A DNA stretch of 64,000 bases from Candidatus Gastranaerophilales bacterium. GTDB lineage: Bacteria > Cyanobacteriota > Vampirovibrionia > Gastranaerophilales > Gastranaerophilaceae. The notes beneath the pieces were generated by a model. It searched no databases, was not told the DNA's origin, and saw only the letters and a program-made list of their open reading frames with translations. The stretch spans positions 18,818-82,817 of the forward strand of contig CAAGEQ010000038.1 of assembly GCA_900768915.1 (NCBI GenBank), in the 5' to 3' direction. Within the stretch, counting starts at the first letter, position 1; each line of letters starts with the position of its first letter. The position numbers and the translations under genes were made by a program. Below are positions 1-8,393 of this stretch, in pieces.

Positions 1-34
1 TATCATTTTTGCCGAATGCTGTATCAACTATCAT
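1..34 (-). CDS. 5' end of an unidentified leftward gene
   Basis: An ATG on the minus strand at 34 follows a GGAG Shine-Dalgarno (41-44) at 6-nt spacing and opens a reading frame that runs off the left edge after 11 codons (M-I-V-D-T-A-F-G-K-N-D). This is too little to name a family. It would be transcribed divergently from the sugar permease, with fewer than 50 bp between the two start codons. Confidence 0.45.
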   Translation of the reverse strand, partial: MIVDTAFGKND

Positions 35-81
35 TAATTTCTCCTTTATCGCTTATATTTTAGTTATAATGTAGTATAAAT

Positions 82-966
82 ATGAAGAATTTTCAATTTT
101 TAAAATCTAAATATCAAAACACAATGACGGCATGGCTATTTATTTTACCTGCTGTTATTGGAACATTTATATTCATAATTATTCCAGTAATTTTTTCATT
201 CTCATTAAGTTTCACAAAATGGGATTTGTTAAACGATATTCAATTTGTAGGTTTAGATAATTATAAGTTTATTATAAATGATAAACTATTTTTAAAAATA
301 TTGGGTAACACTTTTGTATATGCTATTTCAGTATCTTTGTTGGGTGTTGTTATACCTTTGATTTTAGCATCTATTTTAAACACAAAAATTAGAGGTAGCA
401 ATTTTTACAAAACGGCTTATTTTATACCATTTATTACGCCAATGATAGTTATCGCACTTGTATGGCAATGGATATTTGATCCCAATATTGGTTGTTTGAA
501 TCAATTTTTGCATTTACATATAAATTGGTTGTATGACAAGGTATATGCTATGCCGGCATTGATTATTGTATCTGTATGGAAATTGATTGGATACAATATG
601 ATAATCTTTTTGTCAGGATTTGCAACTATAAACCAAGACTTGCTAGAAGCATCAAAAATTGATGGAGCAAACACTTGGAATACGTTTAGACATATCACTA
701 TTCCATTGTTGTCATCAACGATATTTTTTGTAATTGTTATAACGTCTATTAGTTCGTTTCAAGTTTTCGACTTAATATATATGATGACACAGGGTGGACC
801 TGAGAATAGCACAATGGTACTTGTTTATTCAATCTATAAATACGCATTTGAATACTTTGAAGCTGGCAAAGCAAGTGCGATTGCATATATCTTATTTGCA
901 ATAATATTTGTATTAGTTGTATGCCAATGGAAACTACGCAAAAAAATGGTTTATAACGAAGAATAA
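82..966 (+). CDS. Carbohydrate ABC transporter permease, MalF/UgpA type
   Basis: This is an inner-membrane permease subunit of a sugar-type ABC importer (binding-protein-dependent transport family, CUT1 type). The 294-residue protein has about six hydrophobic membrane segments. The cytoplasmic EAA loop is clear near residues 190-215 (EASKIDGANTWNTFRHITIP), where the ATPase docks. The N-terminal segment FILPAVIGTFIFIIIPV is typical of UgpA/MalF-like subunits. A TATAAT hexamer (65-70) lies 11 nt before the ATG and no Shine-Dalgarno is seen. The second permease (MalG type), binding protein and ATPase usually follow directly. Here the gene is followed by repeats, so its partners must lie elsewhere. 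The substrate cannot be told. Confidence 0.88.
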   Translation: MKNFQFLKSKYQNTMTAWLFILPAVIGTFIFIIIPVIFSFSLSFTKWDLLNDIQFVGLDNYKFIINDKLFLKILGNTFVYAISVSLLGVVIPLILASILNTKIRGSNFYKTAYFIPFITPMIVIALVWQWIFDPNIGCLNQFLHLHINWLYDKVYAMPALIIVSVWKLIGYNMIIFLSGFATINQDLLEASKIDGANTWNTFRHITIPLLSSTIFFVIVITSISSFQVFDLIYMMTQGGPENSTMVLVYSIYKYAFEYFEAGKASAIAYILFAIIFVLVVCQWKLRKKMVYNEE

Positions 967-1019
967 AGTATTCAAGACAGTTTTAAAATCTATTTAAATT
1001 TTTAATTTGCTTGATTATT

Positions 1020-1350
1020 TCGCAACATTTCTTTGACCGCAAAACGAATTTTTGGTAGGGCGAAGGCAAAAGCCTAGCCCGTAACGTGGAACAGAACCAC
1101 GTTTCTGCGACTAGCCAAATAATTCAAGAAGAAAATGAAAATAAGAATTTAACAAATAAAAAAATAAAGAGATTCCGAAATAAATTCGGAATGACGAAAA
1201 CCAACGGTCATGCTGAACTCGTTTCAGCATCTCTTCTTATTAGATTCCAAAACTATCTTGGATTATTGCTTCACTTACCTCTCACAAAATAATACTTAAT
1301 TATTTTGCTCGGCAGAGTACAAAATCCACAAATTCGGAATGACTCTACAC
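1020..1350. repeat. Cluster of intergenic palindromic repeats
   Basis: The gap from 967 to 1455 contains no convincing gene. It holds a short AACGTGG/CCACGTT palindrome (about 1083-1105) and, at 1170-1233, one copy each of the two hairpin units that build the 74-nt array at 4357: ATTCCGAA..TTCGGAAT followed by ATGCTGAA..TTCAGCAT. Another fragment of the TTCGGAAT unit lies near 1335-1350. A 68-codon frame at 1086-1292 is made largely of repeat DNA and is not regarded as a gene. Confidence 0.75.
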
Positions 1351-1399
1351 TAGATTACTTCATCATCGCAACTTCTCATAAAATAACATAATACAAACA

Positions 1400-1435
1400 A
1401 TACCCCAGATATTGAATGTTTCAATATCTGGGGTA
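1400..1435 (-). terminator. Strong hairpin after the 434-aa gene
   Basis: A perfect 16-bp inverted repeat (ATACCCCAGATATTGA / TCAATATCTGGGGTAT) with a short loop lies 20 nt beyond the stop codon of the leftward gene. The following minus-strand sequence is only moderately T-rich, so it could act as a terminator or as a 3'-end stabilising hairpin. Confidence 0.6.
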
Positions 1436-1455
1436 TGTTAATAAAACTATTCATA

Positions 1456-2760
1456 TTATGCAGCGGCACCGGCTGAAACAGGTGAACCACCACCATCTTT
1501 ATCGTCGTCTTTATCATCTTTTTTAGGAGTAGTAGGTAATGCACCTTTTGTTTGTACTGCTTTGTTTGCTTTTTCTTTTGCTTCACCTTGTGATTCTGTT
1601 GATGATTCATCTGCAGCATCAAATGTTTCTGTGGTTGATTCAACATATCCTGCTTGACCTTCAATCGTTTCATTTAATGAATCAATATGACCTTGCATAT
1701 CATCACCAGCAGAACCACATTTAAATTCAGTAGATGCTGTTGACCACATATTTTTAGAAGTAAGTCCCATCATTACAGTTGCAGCAGTCCACAAAACTAC
1801 AGAAGCTATAGCCGGTGCCCCATCAACAGGTATACCAGCTGCCCAAATTTTAGGTATTGCACCTACAATAGTAGCAATTGTTAATAATGCAGTTGTGGCA
1901 GTAGCCAAAGTAGCATTAACGGTTGCTAAAGCCCCCATGCCTTTACCTTGTTTTAAGAAATCAGATACAGATTGCCCTGCTTCACTTACGCCAAGAGATT
2001 CAGCATTTGCAGCATTATATTCATCTAATCGACCTTTTGTTTCATCCATTTCATCAGTTTGACCAGACAAATCCATTTCTTCAATTTGTTTCATTTGAGC
2101 TTTAATTCTCTCAACACCGGCTTTATCACCAGCAGCTTGAGCCGCAGCCAAATCTACTTGTAATGATGCCATTTGAGATGTATTTGTATTAACAGTCAAT
2201 GTATATTCTTCTGATTGTTTTTGGTACAAATCCATATCATCATTCATCATATCCATTGTATCTAACAATGCACTTGTATAACCATCAATAGTTGAATTTG
2301 TGCTATCAGCTTCATCACATCTTGCTTTTCTATCTTTCAAAGATGTATCAAAGAAATATGACATTGTTAATGCTAATGCAGCAGCTGCAGCAGATGGTAT
2401 AGCCGAAGCCAATGATGTAAAACCATTCGTCTTCGCAGTGCTAGTCAATTTAGTCATACCACCACATATTGCAACAATTGTTCCTGCTAATGCTCCTGCA
2501 GTACCAACAGTCTGAGCAGTTGCATTTAAACCATTCGCACTTTTATCAGTTCCATCTGTGTTAATTTTATCGCTACCTGCTTTTTTACTTACATCAGTAT
2601 CATAAGATACCTCGTCAATTTCTTCAGGGGTTAAGAAATTTTCACAGTATTTTTGTTGAGCAGGACTTAAGTTAACCTCACCTTTTTTATATTTGGTGTA
2701 GATTTCCTTTGCGTTTCCGCTTGTTATGTTACCATATCCATCAACTGGTGCTACGCCCAT
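1456..2760 (-). CDS. Lineage-specific hydrophobic coiled-coil protein
   Basis: No known family was recognised. The 434-residue protein has no signal peptide. An N-terminal hydrophilic region (1-80) is followed by two hydrophobic Ala/Gly-rich segments (about 84-104 and 115-137). A Gln/Glu/Met-rich probable coiled coil spans 140-260. Two more hydrophobic segments follow (about 277-302 and 316-334), then an acidic, Lys/Asp/Gly-rich C-terminus. This coil-plus-membrane-hairpin layout resembles pore-forming translocator proteins in outline only; no homology is claimed. The start follows an AGAGGT Shine-Dalgarno. Upstream lies the bipartite CTTTATATA promoter-like element shared with several other lineage-specific genes in this window. 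Confidence 0.8.
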   Translation of the reverse strand: MGVAPVDGYGNITSGNAKEIYTKYKKGEVNLSPAQQKYCENFLTPEEIDEVSYDTDVSKKAGSDKINTDGTDKSANGLNATAQTVGTAGALAGTIVAICGGMTKLTSTAKTNGFTSLASAIPSAAAAALALTMSYFFDTSLKDRKARCDEADSTNSTIDGYTSALLDTMDMMNDDMDLYQKQSEEYTLTVNTNTSQMASLQVDLAAAQAAGDKAGVERIKAQMKQIEEMDLSGQTDEMDETKGRLDEYNAANAESLGVSEAGQSVSDFLKQGKGMGALATVNATLATATTALLTIATIVGAIPKIWAAGIPVDGAPAIASVVLWTAATVMMGLTSKNMWSTASTEFKCGSAGDDMQGHIDSLNETIEGQAGYVESTTETFDAADESSTESQGEAKEKANKAVQTKGALPTTPKKDDKDDDKDGGGSPVSAGAAA

Positions 2761-2791
2761 TTTATTACCTCTTTATTAATATAGACTCACT

Positions 2792-2832
2792 CTTACATGT
2801 ATATAAAGGTTTTGGAAGGTATTCCAATTTCA
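2792..2832 (-). promoter_or_regulatory. Bipartite CTTTATATA-class promoter element (copy a)
   Basis: On the minus strand TGAAATTG (2832-2825) is followed after 16 nt by CTTTATATACATGTAAG (2808-2792), 31 nt before the ATG of the 434-aa gene. The same architecture precedes the Ser/Gly-rich gene at 31522: the same 8-mer, the same 16-nt spacer, and a 17-mer differing at one base. The role as a promoter is inferred from position and spacing. Confidence 0.6.
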
Positions 2833-2927
2833 CAATTCGTATTTTTTGTTACAAAGTTTACAAAAGAAAATAGAACATTAAACGCATAAAATACTTTATG
2901 CTAAAATTGAAAAAGGGGGATATTTTC

Positions 2928-3578
2928 TTGAAAAAAGTATTATCAGCAAAAGATGCAATTAATCTAATCAAAGACGGTGCAACTATCATGATTGGGGGTT
3001 TCCTTAGTTGTGGAGCACCTGACAAACTTATTGATGAACTTGTTAATCAAAACATTCACGATTTAACAATAATCTCCAATGATACATCTTTCCCAGATGC
3101 TGATAAAGGAAAACTTATCGTTAACAAACAAGTTAAAAAACTAATCACCTCTCACATCGGCACAAACCCTGAAACTGGCAGACAAATGCACACAGGCGAA
3201 CTTGATGTTGAACTTGTACCAATGGGTACACTAATTGAACGTATAAGAGCAAAAGGTGCCGGACTTGGTGGTGTCCTTACTCCAACAGGTGTTGGCACAG
3301 TAATAGAAGAAGGTAAGCACACAATGGAAATTGATGGTAAAAAATTCATCTTCGAAAAACCAATCAGTGCTGATTTCTCTCTAATATACGGAACAAAAGT
3401 TGATAAACATGGCAACGTAGGATTCTTTGGAACAACAAGAAACCTTAATACAATAATGGCAACAGCAGCAGAAACTGTAATTGTACAAGCAGATGAATTA
3501 GTTGATTGCCTTGATCCAAATGAAGTAATTATCCCTGGAATATTTATAGATTACGTTGTAACAAAAGAGGATAAATAA
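2928..3578 (+). CDS. ctfA: 3-oxoacid/acetate CoA-transferase subunit A
   Basis: Alpha subunit of a family I CoA-transferase (AtoD/CtfA/ScoA type), which moves CoA between acetate or butyrate and acetoacetyl-CoA or another acyl-CoA. The family features seen are the N-terminal SAKDAINLIKDGATIMIGGF, the Gly-rich GAGLGGVLTPTGVGT loop and the length of 216 residues. I prefer the TTG at 2928 as start because a GGGGGA ribosome site lies 7 nt upstream and homologues begin at this MKKVLSAKDA. An in-frame ATG at 2898 adds ten residues but has no such site and sits only 6 nt after a TAAAAT hexamer. The stop codon abuts the start of subunit B, so the two are co-translated. Confidence 0.9.
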   Translation: MKKVLSAKDAINLIKDGATIMIGGFLSCGAPDKLIDELVNQNIHDLTIISNDTSFPDADKGKLIVNKQVKKLITSHIGTNPETGRQMHTGELDVELVPMGTLIERIRAKGAGLGGVLTPTGVGTVIEEGKHTMEIDGKKFIFEKPISADFSLIYGTKVDKHGNVGFFGTTRNLNTIMATAAETVIVQADELVDCLDPNEVIIPGIFIDYVVTKEDK

Positions 3579-4259
3579 ATGGAAGTTATGGCTCAAGAAT
3601 TATCAAAACAACAAATTCATACAATCATTGCAAAACGTGCTGCAAAAGAATTTAAAGCAGGCGATGTTGTAACTCTTGGTATTGGTTTGCCAACAGAAGT
3701 AGCAAACTACGTTCCAGAAGAATTAAACGTAACATTCCAATCTGAAAACGGTTTGTTAGGTCTTGGCAAAGACCAACCAAAAGATAACATAGACACACGT
3801 ATCATCAATGCTGGTGGTGGTTATGTAGAAGCAAAAGAAGGTGCGTGTTTCTACGATTCTCCAATGGCATTCACAATGATGAGAGGTGGTCACATCGATG
3901 CGACTGTCTTAGGTGCTTTGCAAGTCGATGAAGAAGGCAGTCTTGCAAACTGGATGATTCCAGGAAAATTCATTCCAGGAATGGGTGGTGCAATGGATTT
4001 GGTCGTTGGTGCAAAACGAGTAATCGTTGTTATGGAACACCTTTCTAAAGGTCAAATAAAAATCGTTAAAAAATGTAATTTACCTCTAACTGCATACAAA
4101 GAAGTTAACCTTATCATAACAGAACGTTGTGTAATGCAAGTTACAGACAATGGTTTAGTCTTAACAGAAATCAATCCAATGTTTACGGTTGATGATATAA
4201 GAAACACCGTTTCAGCAGACTTCACAGTAAGCGACGATTTAAAAAATATGGAAATATAA
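3579..4259 (+). CDS. ctfB: 3-oxoacid/acetate CoA-transferase subunit B
   Basis: Beta subunit (AtoA/CtfB/ScoB type) that carries the catalytic glutamate which forms the glutamyl-CoA thioester. The expected motif is present as [10 protein letters not shown], with Glu in S-E-N-G near residue 50. The 226-residue length fits. Its ATG follows the subunit A stop with no gap, with AGAGGA ahead as ribosome site; a second ATG three codons in is an alternative. With subunit A it would form an alpha2-beta2 enzyme of fermentative acyl-CoA metabolism. No thiolase or 3-hydroxybutyryl-CoA gene is nearby, so the exact substrate pair is open. Confidence 0.92.
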   Translation: MEVMAQELSKQQIHTIIAKRAAKEFKAGDVVTLGIGLPTEVANYVPEELNVTFQSENGLLGLGKDQPKDNIDTRIINAGGGYVEAKEGACFYDSPMAFTMMRGGHIDATVLGALQVDEEGSLANWMIPGKFIPGMGGAMDLVVGAKRVIVVMEHLSKGQIKIVKKCNLPLTAYKEVNLIITERCVMQVTDNGLVLTEINPMFTVDDIRNTVSADFTVSDDLKNMEI

Positions 4260-4356
4260 AATATAGTTTAATGTTGGTTTATTAAAAATAAATACTTAAC
4301 TTGTTTAAGTATCTATTTTTATAGATATTAAAATAAAGTCAAAATAATATTTAATA

Positions 4357-4680
4357 GTCATGCTGAATTTATTTTAACATCTATTTAAAAGAGATTCCGA
4401 AACAAGTTCGGAATGACTCAAAAGTAATAAGTCATGCTGAACTCGTTTCAGCATCTATTTAAAAAAGATTCCGAAACAAGTTCGGAATGACTCAAAAGTA
4501 ATAGTCATGCTGAATTTATTTCAGCATCTATTTAAAAGAGATTCCGAAACAAGTTCGGAATGACTCAAAAGTAATAAGTCATGCTGAATTTATTTCAGCA
4601 TCTATTTAAAAAAGATTCCGAAACAAGTTCGGAATGACTCAAAAGTAATAAGTCATGCTGAACTCGTTTCAGCATCTATT
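4357..4680. repeat. 74-nt tandem array of double-hairpin units (4.4 copies)
   Basis: Units begin at 4357, 4431, 4504, 4578 and 4652 (the last partial), a period of 73-74 nt. Each unit carries two palindromes: GTCATGCTGAA..TTCAGCATC and ATTCCGAA..TTCGGAATGAC, joined by CTATTTAAAA and followed by CAAAAGTAATA. Two variants of the first loop (AACTCGTT and AATTTATT) are interspersed. Single or broken copies occur at 1170, 10953 and 63732. No open reading frame runs through it. Confidence 0.92.
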
Positions 4681-4689
4681 GTTTAAAAT

Positions 4690-4930
4690 AAATCTTTCGC
4701 TGAGATTTGGTAATTATGCATAATTAGCATCACCTTTCGGTCGCAATAAACGGCACCGTTCAAATTCAAATCAAAAAACGTGGTTTTGATTATAAATTGT
4801 CACCTCTCACTTTCGTTCGTACATCTGCTCCCTCTGCTCAAGATGACAATAATAATGTCATAATATATTTATTCTGTACATTCTATGTACTCAACAACTA
4901 TTATAAGTAAATGTCCTATTATATCGAAAT
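4690..4930. other. Non-coding tract with degenerate repeat remnants
   Basis: No gene is visible. The tract holds a perfect AT-rich palindrome (TAATTATGCATAATTA, about 4709-4724). At 4800-4850 a GTCACCTCTCAC ... CAAGATGAC stretch resembles another intergenic palindrome family of the 'TCAT-CTTGAG' kind. It separates the tandem array from the next gene, which converges on it. Confidence 0.5.
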
Positions 4931-4934
4931 ATTT

Positions 4935-5192
4935 CTATTGTTCGCCAAAAGTCATTTGTGAAGATATCTCTGCAACGATTCTAGAAACATCTGCACCACC
5001 AAATGCAACCTCTAAAATAAGTTGTGAATTAATCAACAAAGTTTCTCTATATTCCATAGAATCAACATCTACTACGCTAAATTCGATGAAATCATCTCCT
5101 ACAAATTCCAATTTGCCATATTCATTACCTGACACCCAACGTAAGAACATGTACTGTTTTTCAAACTCTTTTAATCTCTCTAACATTCTCAT
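4935..5192 (-). CDS. Small conserved-looking protein, possibly Sm-like fold
   Basis: The 85-residue protein opens with a charged helix (LERLKEFEKQYMFLRWV). Alternating hydrophobic strands follow (GKLEFVGDDFIEFSVVDVD, then ETLLINSQLILEVAFGG) and the protein ends in a helix. Short strands around G-D-D-F-I-E-F and L-I-N-S-Q-L-I suggest a small beta-barrel such as an Sm-like fold, but no signature residues prove it. AGGTT lies 8 nt before the ATG; an ATG two codons later is equally possible. It reads towards the repeat array and has no operon partner. Confidence 0.65.
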   Translation of the reverse strand: MRMLERLKEFEKQYMFLRWVSGNEYGKLEFVGDDFIEFSVVDVDSMEYRETLLINSQLILEVAFGGADVSRIVAEISSQMTFGEQ

Positions 5193-5450
5193 TTTCTAAC
5201 CTGCACTGTCTACATTATATATTTTAGCGATTTTTTTAATAAAGTCAAAAATTTTATGACATGTTTATACAAAATTTATAATATAATACGAAATATTATA
5301 GTTTTTTCAGAGAAAATATGTCCAACCTACAGTTTTTGTCAGGCAAAGCCTGACCTACAATTTATATAACTAAAATATAGAATAAAAGACGGTTTGATTA
5401 AAACCTTAGTAAAAGACATTATCATAAGCAAAAAAACAATATTAAAGACA
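5193..5450. other. Intergenic gap with a small palindrome
   Basis: No gene is seen between the 85-aa gene and the helicase terminator. A compact hairpin GTCAGGCAAAGCCTGAC (5338-5354) flanked by CCTACA on both sides has the form of a dispersed intergenic repeat. A related GGCAAAAGCC hairpin lies near 1060. Confidence 0.5.
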
Positions 5451-5480
5451 AAAGACCTTGAGAAAATCTCAAGGTCTTTT
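5451..5480 (-). terminator. Terminator of the helicase gene
   Basis: AAAGACCTTGAGA and its exact complement form a hairpin with a tiny loop, followed on the minus strand by TTTTGTCTTT. It lies 20 nt past the helicase stop codon. Confidence 0.8.
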
Positions 5481-5499
5481 GTTTTATAAATAATAATAA

Positions 5500-7872
5500 T
5501 TATTCTTCATCGCCTTCTGCTATATCTTCATTCTTTGCAGGTTCTCTGTTAATTAATTCTAGAGATTCTTTGATTGTATCTGACAAGTTTTCGTAATATT
5601 TTCTATCACTTGTTTTTTCTGAAATTTCAGCACCTGTTTGAGCAATTTCGTCCATTTGTTTCAACAAATCAGAAGTCATCATAATTTCTCTAAACAATGT
5701 ACCTTCATCTCTGATACTTTTCTTCATATCACCAGAATATAATTCTTTCCAGTTTTCAGTTGATGCATCTGATTTACTATTCAAATCTGCCCAACTATAT
5801 ATGTGTTTAATAGCATTACTATTTGCTTTCAATTCACGATTACCTTGTTTTGAATAAATATTCTTATTATAATCTTCAACTTTAGCATTCATTGAATTGT
5901 TCAATTCAACCATTCTGTCATCGTCCATATCAAATTCTGTGAATTTTTGTGGGAAATCGGTCTTAGGAACATTTTCCAAGTTTGCAAGACCTGCAGCATA
6001 ACCTGCTAACTGAATTGGATCTAAATCAGCCAATTCTTTACTTGCAATGCTATCAATTACAGGAATTTGTTCATAACCGTTAATTTTCGTTAATAATACA
6101 CCTTTATCTGTTAGGTTGTTGTCTTTGTCTAAGTAGTCATAATGTTTTAAAACATCTTCTTTTTCTTCAAATTCATCAACCATTTTCTTAGCATTTTCAT
6201 TTCTTATAGATTTATCTTCGTCATAAGCACGAAGTGATTTTCTAAAAATTGGTTCCAATGCTTTTTTATCACGATATGTATCATCTGCTGTTGCTACAAA
6301 CGCATAATCTATTTTGAAATGGCTATCAATATCATTTGATGGAGTACTAATCAAACTATTAAATTTCTTCGCTTGAGATTTGTTAGAAGCCATTACATAA
6401 CAGTAACCTTTTGTATCGATACCACGTCTTCCGGCACGTCCTGCCATTTGGTGAAATTCATTTGGTGATACGTATCTTTTATGGTCATCACCATCTGGAT
6501 TGTCAGTTGGTTTTCTTACACCACTAATTACTGTTGAACGAGCAGGCATATTGATACCAGCAGATAATGTTTCTGTTGAAATAACTGCTTTTAATAATTT
6601 CTTTTGGAATAATTCTTCAACAAGTTCTTTTTGGTCTGGTAACATGCCAGCATTATGCAAAGCATAACCTTTTTCTAATGCATCAAAATCCATTGATTCG
6701 CCAAGATATTTACCATCTGCTTTGAATTGTTGAACAGTTCTTTTTATTTGTTGAGATTCTTTGTTTGTAGTTAGTTTAGGGCCATTGTCTTTTAAATAAG
6801 ACATTGTTGCACGTCCTTCACGTTTGCTGAAGATAAAGAATATTGCAGGTAATTTATCTTCTCTTTGAAGTTTTTCTACAACATCAACGTAACTTTCTTT
6901 CGATGGCATAGCACTATCAGATTGTGCAATTTGATTTGCTTTACGTTTTGCCCTCGCACGGTCGGCTTTTGAGCCACCGCCACCACCACGTTTTTGTTGT
7001 GGTTTAACGTTCAATACTTCAAATTCTAATGGAACATGTCTATTTTCACTTGGTACATTTACTAATACTGTGTGAACACCTTCATTTTTTGCTCTATAAT
7101 TTTTGTCCGGAGTTACCTTTTCAGAAAGTGCATGACCTTTAGTTTTAGCCATCCAGTCAGTAATTTTTTCAGGGTTAGCCATTGTTCCTGATAATGATAA
7201 TATTTGTGTATGTGGGTCCGTAAACATTATTGCTTGTTCCCAAACACCACCTCTATCGTTGTCACCTAAATAATGTAATTCATCAAATACAACTGTTTGC
7301 AAGTTGTCAAGAAGAGGATTTTGTTCTTTCATTCTATCTTGAACGACCATATTCCTATAAACTTCTGTTGTCATAATTACAATAGGGGCATCTTTATTAA
7401 CCTTTTTATCGCCAGTAATCAAACCAACGTTTTCTTTACCGTATATTTTTTGGAACTCTCTGATTTTATCGTTACTTAATGCTTTTAATGGAGTTGTGTA
7501 GAAAGTTTTCTTTCCGTCTTCCATATTTTTATTGATAATATAATGAGCAATAGCAGTTTTACCAGTACCTGTAGGTGCAGTTACTATTACGTCATTACCT
7601 TCATATAAATTTTCTGCAGCTGCTTTTTGATAAACATCAGCTTGGAAAGGTTTACCTGTGGATTTATCTATCGGTAGATTAAAATAGTTATCATTTAATG
7701 TTTGAAAATATTTTTTACCTTTAAATGATACTAAAGATTTGTTGAAATAATTTAAATTGTTGATGTTATTAGAACTAATAACATTTGTCGCTACCGTAGA
7801 AGACTTCACATTTTTGTTATTTTTAACTTCAGTTACGGGGCGGGCTTGATGCAGTTGATTGATAGTTAACAT
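5500..7872 (-). CDS. DExH-box RNA helicase, Ski2/Mtr4-like
   Basis: Superfamily 2 helicase of 790 residues. Motif I is VTAPTGTGKTAIA, motif II is DELHYLGD (DExH form), motif III is LSGTMAN, and motif VI is HQMAGRAGRRGID. A long helical C-terminal region follows, as in Ski2/Mtr4/cyanobacterial DOB1-type enzymes, which unwind RNA for degradation. The first 70 residues are an Asn-rich leader containing LVSFKGKKYF, an F-K-G motif also seen in the GH13-like protein at 38294. A Gly-rich and basic linker (RGGGGGSKADRARAK) splits the two RecA lobes. The start follows AGGGGG. RNA is the likely substrate by family, not by direct evidence. Confidence 0.88.
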   Translation of the reverse strand: MLTINQLHQARPVTEVKNNKNVKSSTVATNVISSNNINNLNYFNKSLVSFKGKKYFQTLNDNYFNLPIDKSTGKPFQADVYQKAAAENLYEGNDVIVTAPTGTGKTAIAHYIINKNMEDGKKTFYTTPLKALSNDKIREFQKIYGKENVGLITGDKKVNKDAPIVIMTTEVYRNMVVQDRMKEQNPLLDNLQTVVFDELHYLGDNDRGGVWEQAIMFTDPHTQILSLSGTMANPEKITDWMAKTKGHALSEKVTPDKNYRAKNEGVHTVLVNVPSENRHVPLEFEVLNVKPQQKRGGGGGSKADRARAKRKANQIAQSDSAMPSKESYVDVVEKLQREDKLPAIFFIFSKREGRATMSYLKDNGPKLTTNKESQQIKRTVQQFKADGKYLGESMDFDALEKGYALHNAGMLPDQKELVEELFQKKLLKAVISTETLSAGINMPARSTVISGVRKPTDNPDGDDHKRYVSPNEFHQMAGRAGRRGIDTKGYCYVMASNKSQAKKFNSLISTPSNDIDSHFKIDYAFVATADDTYRDKKALEPIFRKSLRAYDEDKSIRNENAKKMVDEFEEKEDVLKHYDYLDKDNNLTDKGVLLTKINGYEQIPVIDSIASKELADLDPIQLAGYAAGLANLENVPKTDFPQKFTEFDMDDDRMVELNNSMNAKVEDYNKNIYSKQGNRELKANSNAIKHIYSWADLNSKSDASTENWKELYSGDMKKSIRDEGTLFREIMMTSDLLKQMDEIAQTGAEISEKTSDRKYYENLSDTIKESLELINREPAKNEDIAEGDEE

Positions 7873-8025
7873 ATAATTCCCCCTAATTTATGTAACTGCT
7901 TTAACGAAATGAAAGAGATTTTTTTGTTAGTTGCCACATCAAACTTTTACAAAATTTTACATGTAAAATTTTCTTGCTATTCAACAAACACCTTGAATAA
8001 TCACTCTATAATGAAAATTTTAGAG

Positions 8026-8054
8026 TTTACGAACAATAAAAAATTTGTTAAAAT
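8026..8054 (+). promoter_or_regulatory. Leaderless-type promoter of the 88-aa gene
   Basis: TTTACG (8026-8031), 17-nt spacer, TAAAAT (8049-8054). The last base of the -10 lies exactly 7 nt before the A of the ATG at 8061, so transcription should start at or beside the start codon. No Shine-Dalgarno is present. Confidence 0.55.
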
Positions 8055-8060
8055 AAGGTT

Positions 8061-8327
8061 ATGAAAAACATCAAATTATTAATTATAGTTTTATCTATTA
8101 TGTTTATTAAAAATTATTCTTATGCCTTTTATGATTTCTGTCAATCGCCACAAGAATATAATACTTTTCCAGCATCTTATGATTTTAGAACAGAATATTG
8201 GAAAGATATTCCATCATATAATACTGATAAAATCCATTATAAATATGGAGAAAAAAATAATCCTACAAATAGAACTTTAATTAAACAATCTCCAGAATTT
8301 AAAAAGAATTATGAGCCGGAAAAATAA
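8061..8327 (+). CDS. Small secreted protein of unknown function
   Basis: The 88-residue product has a lysine-containing start and a hydrophobic stretch (residues 5-16) ending in a plausible signal-peptidase site after NYSYA (about residue 22). The mature part is short, polar and Tyr/Asn/Lys-rich, with one cysteine and no known motif. It lies just upstream of, and in the same direction as, the PilZ protein, but each has its own promoter. Confidence 0.6.
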   Translation: MKNIKLLIIVLSIMFIKNYSYAFYDFCQSPQEYNTFPASYDFRTEYWKDIPSYNTDKIHYKYGEKNNPTNRTLIKQSPEFKKNYEPEK

Positions 8328-8358
8328 ATTCTTAAAGGCTCTAAAATGGTTTAAATAC

Positions 8359-8387
8359 TTGCTTTTTTACAATGTGTTATTTACAAT
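8359..8387 (+). promoter_or_regulatory. Leaderless promoter of the PilZ gene
   Basis: TTGCTT (8359-8364), 17-nt spacer, TACAAT (8382-8387), then 6 nt and the ATG at 8394. The predicted transcription start coincides with the start codon and there is no ribosome-binding site. Confidence 0.7.
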
Positions 8388-8393
8388 ATTTCT

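Noticed and set aside
1086..1292. 68-codon rightward frame
   Set aside because: It is built mostly of the palindromic repeat and encodes the typical repeat translation (HAELVSAS); it has no ribosome site.
2898..2927. ATG at 2898 as start of the CoA-transferase alpha subunit
   Set aside because: It sits 6 nt after a -10-like hexamer without a ribosome site, while the TTG at 2928 has a strong one and matches the family start.
4357..4680. CRISPR array
   Set aside because: Units are contiguous repeats without unique spacers, and no cas gene is present.
4690..4790. tRNA-like segment containing GTTCAAATTC
   Set aside because: No acceptor or anticodon stems can be formed around it.
4885..5199. 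104-codon rightward frame opposite the 85-aa gene
   Set aside because: The leftward frame has a ribosome site and folded-protein composition; the rightward one is Ser/Thr/Asn noise.
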